Shown: piece after piece, positions 6,335-13,628 of the stretch | Layout of the letters: the number at the start of each line of letters is the position of its first letter | Numbering within the stretch: position 1 is the first letter of the stretch | Assembly: GCA_046719185.1 (NCBI GenBank) | Contig: JBDNDK010000042.1 | Coordinates: 1-15,842 of the forward strand | Origin: JBDNDK01 sp046719185 | GTDB taxonomy: Bacteria > Armatimonadota > UBA5829 | DNA length: 15,842 bases | Reading direction: 5' to 3' | Notes under the pieces: generated by a model | Databases searched by the model: none | What the model was told of the DNA's origin: nothing | The model's input: only the letters and a program-made list of their open reading frames with translations | Position numbers and translations under genes: made by a program

Positions 6335-9199
6335 TTGAACTCTGAAGCTTTAAATGAACTCTCAAAACAAATTAAATCACCTGTGCCTTTTTGGTTTCTA
6401 AATGGCAAAATAGATAGATGGCATATTGAAAAAGAATTTGAAATGATGCAGGAAAAAGGTGTATCTGAGGTGATTGTACACCCTAGATATGGACTGGAAG
6501 TTGAATATCTATCTGATGATTGGTTTGAAATATTTGGCTGGTGTCTGCAGGAAGCTAAAAAAAGAAAGATGCATGTTTGGATATATGATGAATTAAACTG
6601 GCCCAGCGGCACAGCAGGAATGCAGGTGATGAAAATCAATGAAAATTATCAAGGTAAGTATCTCGCTGTTGATATTATAAAGGCATCAGATATTGATAAA
6701 GAATCATTTGTTTTGGGTTTATATACAATTGAAGCTAATATTGATGTTAGAAAAGTTGTAAGCACAAAAATTATTAAGAGCATTGATGAAATAGACTTAC
6801 AAACTAATGATTCTTATATTTTCAACTGCACAAAAAAATTCGACAGGTTTTATATAGACACTCTCAATTTTGATGCTGTTAATTGCTTTAAGCAACTTAC
6901 TTATGAAGAATACTACAAGAGATTTTCTGATGATTTTGGGAAGACAATAAGAGCGATTTTCACTGATGAACCGTCCATCTATTGGGTAAGTGTTGGATAT
7001 GATGATTATAATCTGCCATATACTGATGATTTCTTCCAAACATTTGAAGAAAAATATGGATATAGTCCCATAGAAAAAATACCACTGCTTTTTTATCCCG
7101 GAAAAGGTTCTGCATCACTAAGAGCAGATTTCTGGGAGCATGCTGGGTTTTTATTCAATGAAAGATACCATAATAATCTTGGGAACTGGTGCAGAGAACA
7201 TAATATTATCTACACTGGGCACAACAACCATGAAGACCCTCTAAGATATCAAATAAGATTTCAAGGAAATATGTTTGATACTATGAGAGCAATGGATATA
7301 CCCGGTGTGGATCATCTTGGCAAAGCAACTCTTGGCAATACTTTTATAAATATAATTGGCCACAAGATTTGTTCATCTCATACACACACTTCTGGAAAAG
7401 CAAGATGCATGAGTGAAAGCTTTGGAATTATGAATTGGGATACAACTTTTTATCATCTAAAAAAAGTTGTTGATTGGCAGTTTGGTTTAGGAATTAACTT
7501 GTTAATTCCACATGCTATTTATCATACAATATCAGGAATAGCAAAAAGAGAATCACCTCCAAGCTTTTTCTATCAATCACCACATTGGAATGATTTTGAT
7601 TATTTTTCCAAATATCTTTCAAGACTTGAGGAAATGCTATGTGATGGAAGGCATGTATGCAAAGTAGCTGTTTTATATCCATTTAATGGATTATGGTCAT
7701 CTTATCAGCCAGATAAAAAAACAGAAGAATTTACATTCATTGAGAATTTCTTAAATTCACTTTGTCTGCAGATGATAAAAAGTCAAGTAGATTTTGATCT
7801 GATTGACTTTATTGATCTAATGAGTGCAAAACTTGAAGATAATAAAATAAAACTTGCAGATGAAGAGTATGAAATATTATTAGTACCTGCTGTTCCATAT
7901 ATGAGAGAAATAAAGTTCAAAAGACTTAGTGAGGTTGTAAACTCAGGTGTGCAAACATCCATTTTTCATAAATCAATGGAACCTGATAATAATAATATTC
8001 CAGCAACTCTTAAAAAGGCAGACTTTATTAGAACAGAAGAAATGATAGGTTATGTTGAAAACCTAAAAAAAGAAATTGATTATGGAATTCAGCTTACAGG
8101 CAATGGTTCTGATGATATTCTAGCCTATAGAAGAAGCAAAGACGGCAGGAAGATAACTTTTTTAGTTAATAGGTCTGATAAACACAGAAAAGTGTCGGCA
8201 ACAATTAATGATATGCCTAATGCTTGTATATTTGATCCAGAAACAGGCATCTACACCAAACTTGATACAAGACCTGCCGGCACGAAGGAGATTGCACAAT
8301 TGGAATTTGAAGCAGGACAATCATATTTTGTTGTCAGCAATGTGCCTGATGTGAAGCATAAGACTTATTTTGATAACCCTAAACAGATTAATATTATTAG
8401 TGAAAAAGTAGAATTACCATATAATGTTGCATCACTCTATCATTTCAAATATCATTCTGATTCTGATATTCAAGATGTAGATGTGAGAATAAATCCAAAA
8501 TTTGAACCAGTAAACTGGGACCCAAACCCACCAGATTTCACTCAATATGCAGGAGTATATGAAGCAAAAGTTAATATTGAAACAATGCATGATAATGTAA
8601 AACTTATGCTTGATGCTAATTATAAAGACTGCAAAGTGTTTGTAAATGACACTGAAGTTGAATTAGTTGACACCTGCAAAGGTATAAATAATTGTGATTT
8701 TTTGACAGATTTTCTGGATGTAGAATGTGAAATAAGCCATCTTTTGAAAAATGGTGAGAACATATTAAGAGTGGAATGTCCATATAAGTTAAGTGAACCT
8801 ATAAGGCTTGTTGGCAATTTCCATATTAAGTTGGAAGATAATAATGTGATAATAATGGAAATGCTTTCAGTTGATCCATATAATCTTTCTGAATATTACC
8901 CATTTTTCTCTGGGACTGTTACATATAACTTTGAATGTATTATAGATAAACAATATGATAAAGTTGAGATTGAGCTACCAGATGTTAATGATAGCATTGA
9001 ATTGTTAGTCAATGGGAAAATTGTTGGAAAAAGATTATGGCCTCCATATAAACTTGATGTCACTGAATTTGCAATTGAAGGATTAAATAATATCAGAGTT
9101 GATGTGAGAAATAATATGGTGAATATGCTTTTTGGCGAACCAAGACCGTTTGGATTGCTAAAAAAACCAATTATAACTGGATACAGCAAAGCAGAATAA
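6335..9199 (+). CDS. GH106-like glycoside hydrolase with jelly-roll sugar-binding domains
   Basis: This 954-residue protein resembles GH106 alpha-L-rhamnosidase-like glycosidases. The N-terminal barrel region has family-type patterns: PFWFLNG (18-24), VIVHPRYGLEVEYLSDDW (47-63) and YDELNWPSG (84-92). Candidate acidic residues are Glu212 in FTDEPS, Glu300 in NNHEDP and Glu361 in MSESFG. The C-terminal third contains GH2-type galactose-binding jelly rolls (YAGVYEAKV from about 737; NGENILRVECPYK near 810; a last one ending in MLFGEPRPFGL). No signal peptide is seen, so it probably acts in the cytoplasm on imported oligosaccharides. The start is TTG, immediately after the previous TAG and with a weak AGTGGG before it; no upstream start is possible because that TAG is in frame. 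Translation is probably coupled. Rhamnose specificity is unproven. Confidence 0.8.
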   Translation: MNSEALNELSKQIKSPVPFWFLNGKIDRWHIEKEFEMMQEKGVSEVIVHPRYGLEVEYLSDDWFEIFGWCLQEAKKRKMHVWIYDELNWPSGTAGMQVMKINENYQGKYLAVDIIKASDIDKESFVLGLYTIEANIDVRKVVSTKIIKSIDEIDLQTNDSYIFNCTKKFDRFYIDTLNFDAVNCFKQLTYEEYYKRFSDDFGKTIRAIFTDEPSIYWVSVGYDDYNLPYTDDFFQTFEEKYGYSPIEKIPLLFYPGKGSASLRADFWEHAGFLFNERYHNNLGNWCREHNIIYTGHNNHEDPLRYQIRFQGNMFDTMRAMDIPGVDHLGKATLGNTFINIIGHKICSSHTHTSGKARCMSESFGIMNWDTTFYHLKKVVDWQFGLGINLLIPHAIYHTISGIAKRESPPSFFYQSPHWNDFDYFSKYLSRLEEMLCDGRHVCKVAVLYPFNGLWSSYQPDKKTEEFTFIENFLNSLCLQMIKSQVDFDLIDFIDLMSAKLEDNKIKLADEEYEILLVPAVPYMREIKFKRLSEVVNSGVQTSIFHKSMEPDNNNIPATLKKADFIRTEEMIGYVENLKKEIDYGIQLTGNGSDDILAYRRSKDGRKITFLVNRSDKHRKVSATINDMPNACIFDPETGIYTKLDTRPAGTKEIAQLEFEAGQSYFVVSNVPDVKHKTYFDNPKQINIISEKVELPYNVASLYHFKYHSDSDIQDVDVRINPKFEPVNWDPNPPDFTQYAGVYEAKVNIETMHDNVKLMLDANYKDCKVFVNDTEVELVDTCKGINNCDFLTDFLDVECEISHLLKNGENILRVECPYKLSEPIRLVGNFHIKLEDNNVIIMEMLSVDPYNLSEYYPFFSGTVTYNFECIIDKQYDKVEIELPDVNDSIELLVNGKIVGKRLWPPYKLDVTEFAIEGLNNIRVDVRNNMVNMLFGEPRPFGLLKKPIITGYSKAE

Positions 9200-9203
9200 A
9201 AAT

Positions 9204-9236
9204 AAAGGTCTGACAGTATTTCTCTGCCAGACCTTT
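9204..9236. terminator. Bidirectional hairpin terminator
   Basis: AAAGGTCTG (9204-9212) pairs with CAGACCTTT (9228-9236). After one mismatch, three more pairs close a seven-base loop. Downstream is TATATTTATAATTTTTTC; on the other strand ATTTTTA follows. It can serve both the glycosidase gene and the convergent PEP-CTERM gene. Confidence 0.8.
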
Positions 9237-9257
9237 CTATATTTATAATTTTTTCTT

Positions 9258-10100
9258 TTATTTTCTTTTTCTAAACCTATATAAAATTGGTAATGTGCCT
9301 AATGCTAAAACTGCAGCACTTGCAGGTTCTGGAATAACAGCATAAATTTTTACATTGTCTATCTGGGTTTGTGTGTATGATTGTTTATTAGGCAAAACGC
9401 TTCCTAATATTAAGGTTTCCCACATTCTAGGTCCATTTGGATTTATATGTGTATCAGCAAATTTATACCATCCCATCGGTGCAACTCCACTTTCCCATGG
9501 AACATAAACATAACCAGTAAACACTCCAGAATTATTGAGGTTGTAAACTAACTGCATAGTTATCCATTTGTCCCAATAACTAGGGTCAGTTTTTGTCTTT
9601 CCAGCTTCTTCAAATATCCAATCTCTCAGTTTCCAGTTGTAATTATCACCCTTGCTTTCATCTCTAATAATAACACCATCAAAATTATTTCCTGCAAGAT
9701 AAATATATTTGCCTTCTGAATCAATAGCACCTAAGCCTGCATCTTTTATTGCATTGCCGGGAAGATGTGGATAAATATTAAGAGGCATTAAATTTGGCAA
9801 GTAGAAATCAGCTTGAAATACAAGACTTGTTGCATAGCCACCGGGCATTGCAAGTTCGAATCTGGTGCCATCTGGTGCAAATAAATTTCCACCACCAGCA
9901 TTTGAAAATCCTCCATCAATTAGAACAGGACCATTTGGTAGAGAATTAGGATTTACCCAATAACCACCACCTGATGTTTTCACCCAACCTTGAAGACCAT
10001 TATCAAAATTATATTCTTCTGACCATGGACCTGTGTATTGTGCATAAGCATTAACTGATAAAATCAATAATGCAAGCATCAAAACAAACAATTTTTTCAT
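9258..10100 (-). CDS. PEP-CTERM sorting-domain protein
   Basis: This 280-residue exported protein has a signal peptide MKKLFVLMLALLILSVNAYA (cleavage after residue 20). The body looks like a LamG/carbohydrate-binding beta-sandwich: EEYNFDNGLQGW near the start and TQIDNVKIY just before the tail, both common edges of such modules. The C-terminus is a complete sorting signal at 255-280: PEP at 257-259, a hydrophobic segment and the basic end RFRKRK. Exosortase (EpsH/XrtA-type) cuts such tails and the proteins are often surface or biofilm components; no exosortase is in this window. GGAGG lies five bases before the ATG. The first five residues match those of the decayed gene at 463. A ligand or enzyme activity cannot be named. 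Confidence 0.88.
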   Translation of the reverse strand: MKKLFVLMLALLILSVNAYAQYTGPWSEEYNFDNGLQGWVKTSGGGYWVNPNSLPNGPVLIDGGFSNAGGGNLFAPDGTRFELAMPGGYATSLVFQADFYLPNLMPLNIYPHLPGNAIKDAGLGAIDSEGKYIYLAGNNFDGVIIRDESKGDNYNWKLRDWIFEEAGKTKTDPSYWDKWITMQLVYNLNNSGVFTGYVYVPWESGVAPMGWYKFADTHINPNGPRMWETLILGSVLPNKQSYTQTQIDNVKIYAVIPEPASAAVLALGTLPILYRFRKRK

Positions 10101-10231
10101 CTTTTCCTCCGAATTTTTTACTGTCTCAGCAGTATCTAGAAAATCATTCTTAAGGATAACTCAATAAAAAAAAATTGTAAAGTAGATTTTTATAAATTTA
10201 ATACAAAACAAATGGTTTGTTAAGGATATAA

Positions 10232-11095
10232 TTATAGATGTATAAAAGCTTCATTAAAATTTGAGAGTATAATATTATAACATTTTAGAGCAGCTTTAAC
10301 ATTTTCAGATTGCAATGCATTTAGTTCATCATCCCAGCTATATCCCCATTGGTATTTCTTTCTTAGTACTTTATCACTAATCCCTGGATGACACATTATC
10401 TCATTAACACCAATTTTTAAGATTTTAATAGTTTCTAGCAAATTGTCCTCATTTATATTTCCGGACATACCAATACCCCAAAAATGATCTGCATAATTAA
10501 GCCCAGATTTCTTCGCAATGACTCTAGCTTTTGATGCAAGAGTTTTAAGTATGAATAACTGCAATCCTCTAAAGGAATATCTGCTCATATTTACTCCATT
10601 TTGTTCAAAGGGAATTCTGATAGTTTTTATATCAAACTCTTTAGCTGCTTGTGTGAATATCTCAAATAGTTTAGGATATGCATGCAAATGCTGGTGACTG
10701 TCTATATGCGTAGGTTTTATACCAGCATCAATGACTTTCTGAACTTGGGCAAATATCTCATCCTTAATCTGGGATAATGGAAATTTATTTAAAAGAAGAT
10801 CTTTCATAAATTCAGTATATGAACTTGGAAGCATATTATCTTCTGAGATAAAGTTGTTTGTTTTGCTATATGGCAGTAAAGCTTTTTCTCCAACAAGAGA
10901 AATATGCACTCCAACTGATAAATCAGGATTTTCAAGTGCAAGTTGGCAAGCATCATCAAAGCTATCACCATTTGGCATTAGGCTTGTGCTGGTTAAGATA
11001 CCATTATGGAATGCTGATAGTATCCCTTTGTTCACTGACTTGCTCAGACCAAAGTCGTCTGCGTTCACCACTAAAATTATCTGGGAGTTTTCCAT
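10232..11095 (-). CDS. YdjC/ChbG/HpnK-family carbohydrate deacetylase
   Basis: Family members remove the acetyl group from N-acetyl sugars: ChbG on chitobiose and HpnK on a hopanoid-linked GlcNAc. The 287-residue protein has the metal and catalytic pattern of the family: NADDFG (Asp13, Asp14), VGVHISL (His64), THIDSHQHLH (Asp132, His134 and neighbours) and MCHPG (His236). No signal peptide is seen, so it acts on the cytoplasmic side. The start is fixed by NADDFG close to the N-terminus and by AGAGG three bases before ATG. It begins 92 bases inside the upstream GT2 gene, in another frame. As the last gene of a GT39-GT2-deacetylase operon, its likely substrate is a lipid-linked amino sugar, analogous to ArnD (inference). 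Confidence 0.87.
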   Translation of the reverse strand: MENSQIILVVNADDFGLSKSVNKGILSAFHNGILTSTSLMPNGDSFDDACQLALENPDLSVGVHISLVGEKALLPYSKTNNFISEDNMLPSSYTEFMKDLLLNKFPLSQIKDEIFAQVQKVIDAGIKPTHIDSHQHLHAYPKLFEIFTQAAKEFDIKTIRIPFEQNGVNMSRYSFRGLQLFILKTLASKARVIAKKSGLNYADHFWGIGMSGNINEDNLLETIKILKIGVNEIMCHPGISDKVLRKKYQWGYSWDDELNALQSENVKAALKCYNIILSNFNEAFIHL

Positions 11096-11780
11096 ATGCC
11101 TCTATTCTGTATCTTATCATTTCCTGTAGAATTTTTATTATCACACTATTGCTTGCAAGAGTAGATACACCAGCAACTCTTGGATAGTAGTTCATACCAA
11201 CTTCTGTTATCTTTGCATCTATTCTTTGCATTTCAAGCAAAAACTCTGCATCAATGAAAGAACCTTCAGCTGTAAGAAGTATCTCTTTCAACAATGATGA
11301 CTTAAAAAGCTTGAAGGCAAAATTTACATCTTTAACATGCAAATCATACATCAATCTGATAATTTTATTATATACTTTTGACATCACTTCTCTCCTCCAA
11401 GACTCTGCTCTGGACTTTCTCCAACCTATAATCACATCATAAGTATCAGTAAGATAAACAACTTCAAGCAAATCATCCATTTTCACAGGCAAATCACTAT
11501 CAATATATAAAACCCATTCTTTGCTGACATTTGCAAATCCAGTTTTAAGAGCACCACCAAGTTTTCTGTTTTTCTTGTGATGCAAAGCAACTACTTCCGG
11601 ATGTTTTGTTGCTAGATTATCTAGTATTTCACCACATCCATCTGTGCTAGCATCATCTACAACTACAAGCTCAACTTCTGATGCAACCATATAACCAACT
11701 CTAAGACACTCTGAAACAACAGTTTCTATATTATCTTTCTCATTATACATCGGCATCACAAAACTAATTGAGTTTATCAT
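11004..11780 (-). CDS. GT2-family glycosyltransferase, polyprenyl-phosphate sugar synthase type
   Basis: This 258-residue GT-A enzyme likely transfers a sugar from a nucleotide donor to a polyprenyl phosphate (or another lipid) on the cytoplasmic face. It shows FVMPMYNEKDNI (8-18), VVVDDASTDG (39-48, the nucleotide-binding Asp pair), LGGALKTG (74-81), the DXD motif in YIDSDLP (Asp94, Asp96) and the acceptor-side RVAGVSTL near 205. No C-terminal membrane helices are seen, as in single-domain Dpm1/ArnC-like forms lacking the anchor. Its first four bases overlap the end of the GT39 gene (ATGA). The final 30 residues, after the usual family end at MIRYRIEAYGK, read through the start of the deacetylase gene and look like non-conserved extension. 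Confidence 0.87.
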   Translation of the reverse strand: MINSISFVMPMYNEKDNIETVVSECLRVGYMVASEVELVVVDDASTDGCGEILDNLATKHPEVVALHHKKNRKLGGALKTGFANVSKEWVLYIDSDLPVKMDDLLEVVYLTDTYDVIIGWRKSRAESWRREVMSKVYNKIIRLMYDLHVKDVNFAFKLFKSSLLKEILLTAEGSFIDAEFLLEMQRIDAKITEVGMNYYPRVAGVSTLASNSVIIKILQEMIRYRIEAYGKLPDNFSGERRRLWSEQVSEQRDTISIP

Positions 11781-13414
11781 CTTGATAACTCTCCATATTT
11801 ATTTTTTACAACAGGACTTGCAAGAACTAACTTATCTTTAAATCTTACCAACTCTACAGCTTCTGGTACTCTTATAAATTTCTCATCTTTTTCTTTAACA
11901 ACAACATAAGCTCTTTTGTCTCCAGCTAGTATTTTCTGCATCAATTCAATATCCCAAGTTCTTTCAGCATGCACATCTGTATAGAAAAATATGCTGGGAC
12001 ATCTCATACTAAACTGATAAAACAAATCACCTTGTCTTACAGGTATTGACTTCACAAGCTCTTTAGTGCTCATTCTATTACCAACTTCAGGCATTATTAT
12101 TATCATTAGCCATAAAGTAAAAAAAATCATCCCTACGCCGAATACATATGGTAATAATCCAACACCTTCTTCATTCAATCTATATACTATTATTATTGAA
12201 ATAATACTTGATAATACCAAAATTCCAGAAAGTATCATTGCTGATATGCTTAATTCTGGATATTGATCTTTGCTAATGATTGCAAATGCAGCTAAAATCA
12301 ATCCTGCAAAAATAAAAGCAAACCAAAGTGAAATTTTAATACCTTTTAAGCCATTAATTTTTGAATACGATATCCTGCTAAGCAATATTCCTACAAACAC
12401 AGCAGCAGCTGGATATAGTGGATAAATATATGTTACTAATAGAGTCTTGGATAATGAAAAGAATATAAAAACTACTGCTATCCATACAAATAAAAGCCTT
12501 GCACCATCATTTTCTTTCCAAAATCTTGTTAAACTCTGTGGAAAAAATACACTCCATGGAAAGAAAAAAATAAAAAATATAGGTATATTATATAAATGTG
12601 CATACCAATGCCCAGTCTGGTCATCATGTTCTGGTTTCAAAAATCTATCTACATGATGATACATGATAAACTGCTCAACAAATTCCTTTGTATGCATATA
12701 ATACATTGCAATAAACCAAGGCATCCCAACTATCAGTGCTGTTATGATTGCAAGAAGAATATCTAATGAAAAAAGCCTCTTGAGTTGTTTTATCCAAAGC
12801 AAATGCAAAAATACTGTTCCAAATAGTATGATATATGCAACAGGACCTTTTGTGAGCATTGCAAAACCAGCCATAACACCACAAACAATAATCCACGCAT
12901 ATTTTGCCTTGCCAGAAGAATCTAGCCACAACCTATACGCAAACAAACTTGCCATTAAAAAGAAAACCAAAATAACATCAGTGACAGCTGCATGTGATAA
13001 AACAATCTGTTGAAGACATGTTGCTTTTGCAACTGCTGAAAATAAACCAGCTTTTCTTCCAAAATCATATGAAGCTATCTTGAAAACCAAAAGCACTAAT
13101 AATACTGAAAAAATTGCAGATGGAAGTCTCATTGCAAGCTCAGTGGAGCCTAAAACTGATATGAAAATACCTGCAACCCATTTGAGCATAGGAGGTTTAT
13201 CAAAAATCACTTCGTCATTGAGTGTGGGAGTGAGCCAATCACCAGATGCTACCATTTCTTTTGTATACTGACCATAGACTGGTTCATCTGGGTCTAATAG
13301 TGGGAAAGAACCCAAATATGCAAAATACAACAAATATAAACTTATTGAAGCTAAAACAATATACATCAGCTTATTTCTAGCTGAATTTGATTGCAATAAC
13401 TTACTATTATACAT
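11777..13414 (-). CDS. ArnT-like GT39 (PMT_2) membrane glycosyltransferase
   Basis: This 545-residue polytopic inner-membrane enzyme belongs to a family that moves a sugar from polyprenyl phosphate to an acceptor on the outer face, such as lipid A in ArnT. The first helix (about 17-35) is followed by the periplasmic-loop motif LLDPDEPVYGQYTKEMVASG (39-58) with the catalytic-type acidic residues Asp41, Asp43 and Glu44, then FDKPPMLKW (71-79), both hallmarks of the family. About ten further helices follow, including a region rich in Ile/Phe near 250-300 with YHHVDRFLKPEHDDQTGHW, also typical. The C-terminal soluble part is about 90 residues. The ribosome binding site is weak (AGGT). It is the first gene of the three-gene operon and overlaps the GT2 start by four bases. 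The acceptor is unknown. Confidence 0.9.
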   Translation of the reverse strand: MYNSKLLQSNSARNKLMYIVLASISLYLLYFAYLGSFPLLDPDEPVYGQYTKEMVASGDWLTPTLNDEVIFDKPPMLKWVAGIFISVLGSTELAMRLPSAIFSVLLVLLVFKIASYDFGRKAGLFSAVAKATCLQQIVLSHAAVTDVILVFFLMASLFAYRLWLDSSGKAKYAWIIVCGVMAGFAMLTKGPVAYIILFGTVFLHLLWIKQLKRLFSLDILLAIITALIVGMPWFIAMYYMHTKEFVEQFIMYHHVDRFLKPEHDDQTGHWYAHLYNIPIFFIFFFPWSVFFPQSLTRFWKENDGARLLFVWIAVVFIFFSLSKTLLVTYIYPLYPAAAVFVGILLSRISYSKINGLKGIKISLWFAFIFAGLILAAFAIISKDQYPELSISAMILSGILVLSSIISIIIVYRLNEEGVGLLPYVFGVGMIFFTLWLMIIIMPEVGNRMSTKELVKSIPVRQGDLFYQFSMRCPSIFFYTDVHAERTWDIELMQKILAGDKRAYVVVKEKDEKFIRVPEAVELVRFKDKLVLASPVVKNKYGELSR

Positions 13415-13482
13415 GTAGTAGATTTTACCTAATTGGTTATTTATTATTATTTTGTTGTATATAAAAATAACTCTTGAGCAAA

Positions 13483-13511
13483 AGTATATCAGACTAGATA
13501 TGTGCAGTCAA
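13483..13511 (-). promoter_or_regulatory. Sigma-70-like promoter of the GT39-GT2-deacetylase operon
   Basis: On the minus strand TTGACT (13506-13511), exactly 17 bases, then TATACT (13483-13488), with an upstream TGA that makes an extended -10. This is the best promoter match in the window. Transcription would begin near 13476, leaving a leader of about 60 bases. Confidence 0.75.
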
Positions 13512-13568
13512 ATGATAAAATATACAGCAATATTTGATTTGAGACTTCTATGTTACATACAAAATATG

Positions 13569-13574
13569 TATAAT
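13569..13574 (+). promoter_or_regulatory. Possible -10 of the DUF6785-type gene
   Basis: A perfect TATAAT lies 54 bases before the ATG, in the intergenic region shared with the divergent operon promoter. No -35 at the proper distance is convincing, and AT-rich DNA yields such hexamers by chance. Confidence 0.3.
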
Positions 13575-13628
13575 ATAGTGCTTACGATTGTAATATATAA
13601 TCCATTAATGTGAGGCTGATTTATTATT

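Noticed and set aside
10207..10221. Hairpin AACAAA/TTTGTT as terminator of the deacetylase operon
   Set aside because: It has only six A/T-rich pairs, a three-base loop and no proper T-run; too weak to call.
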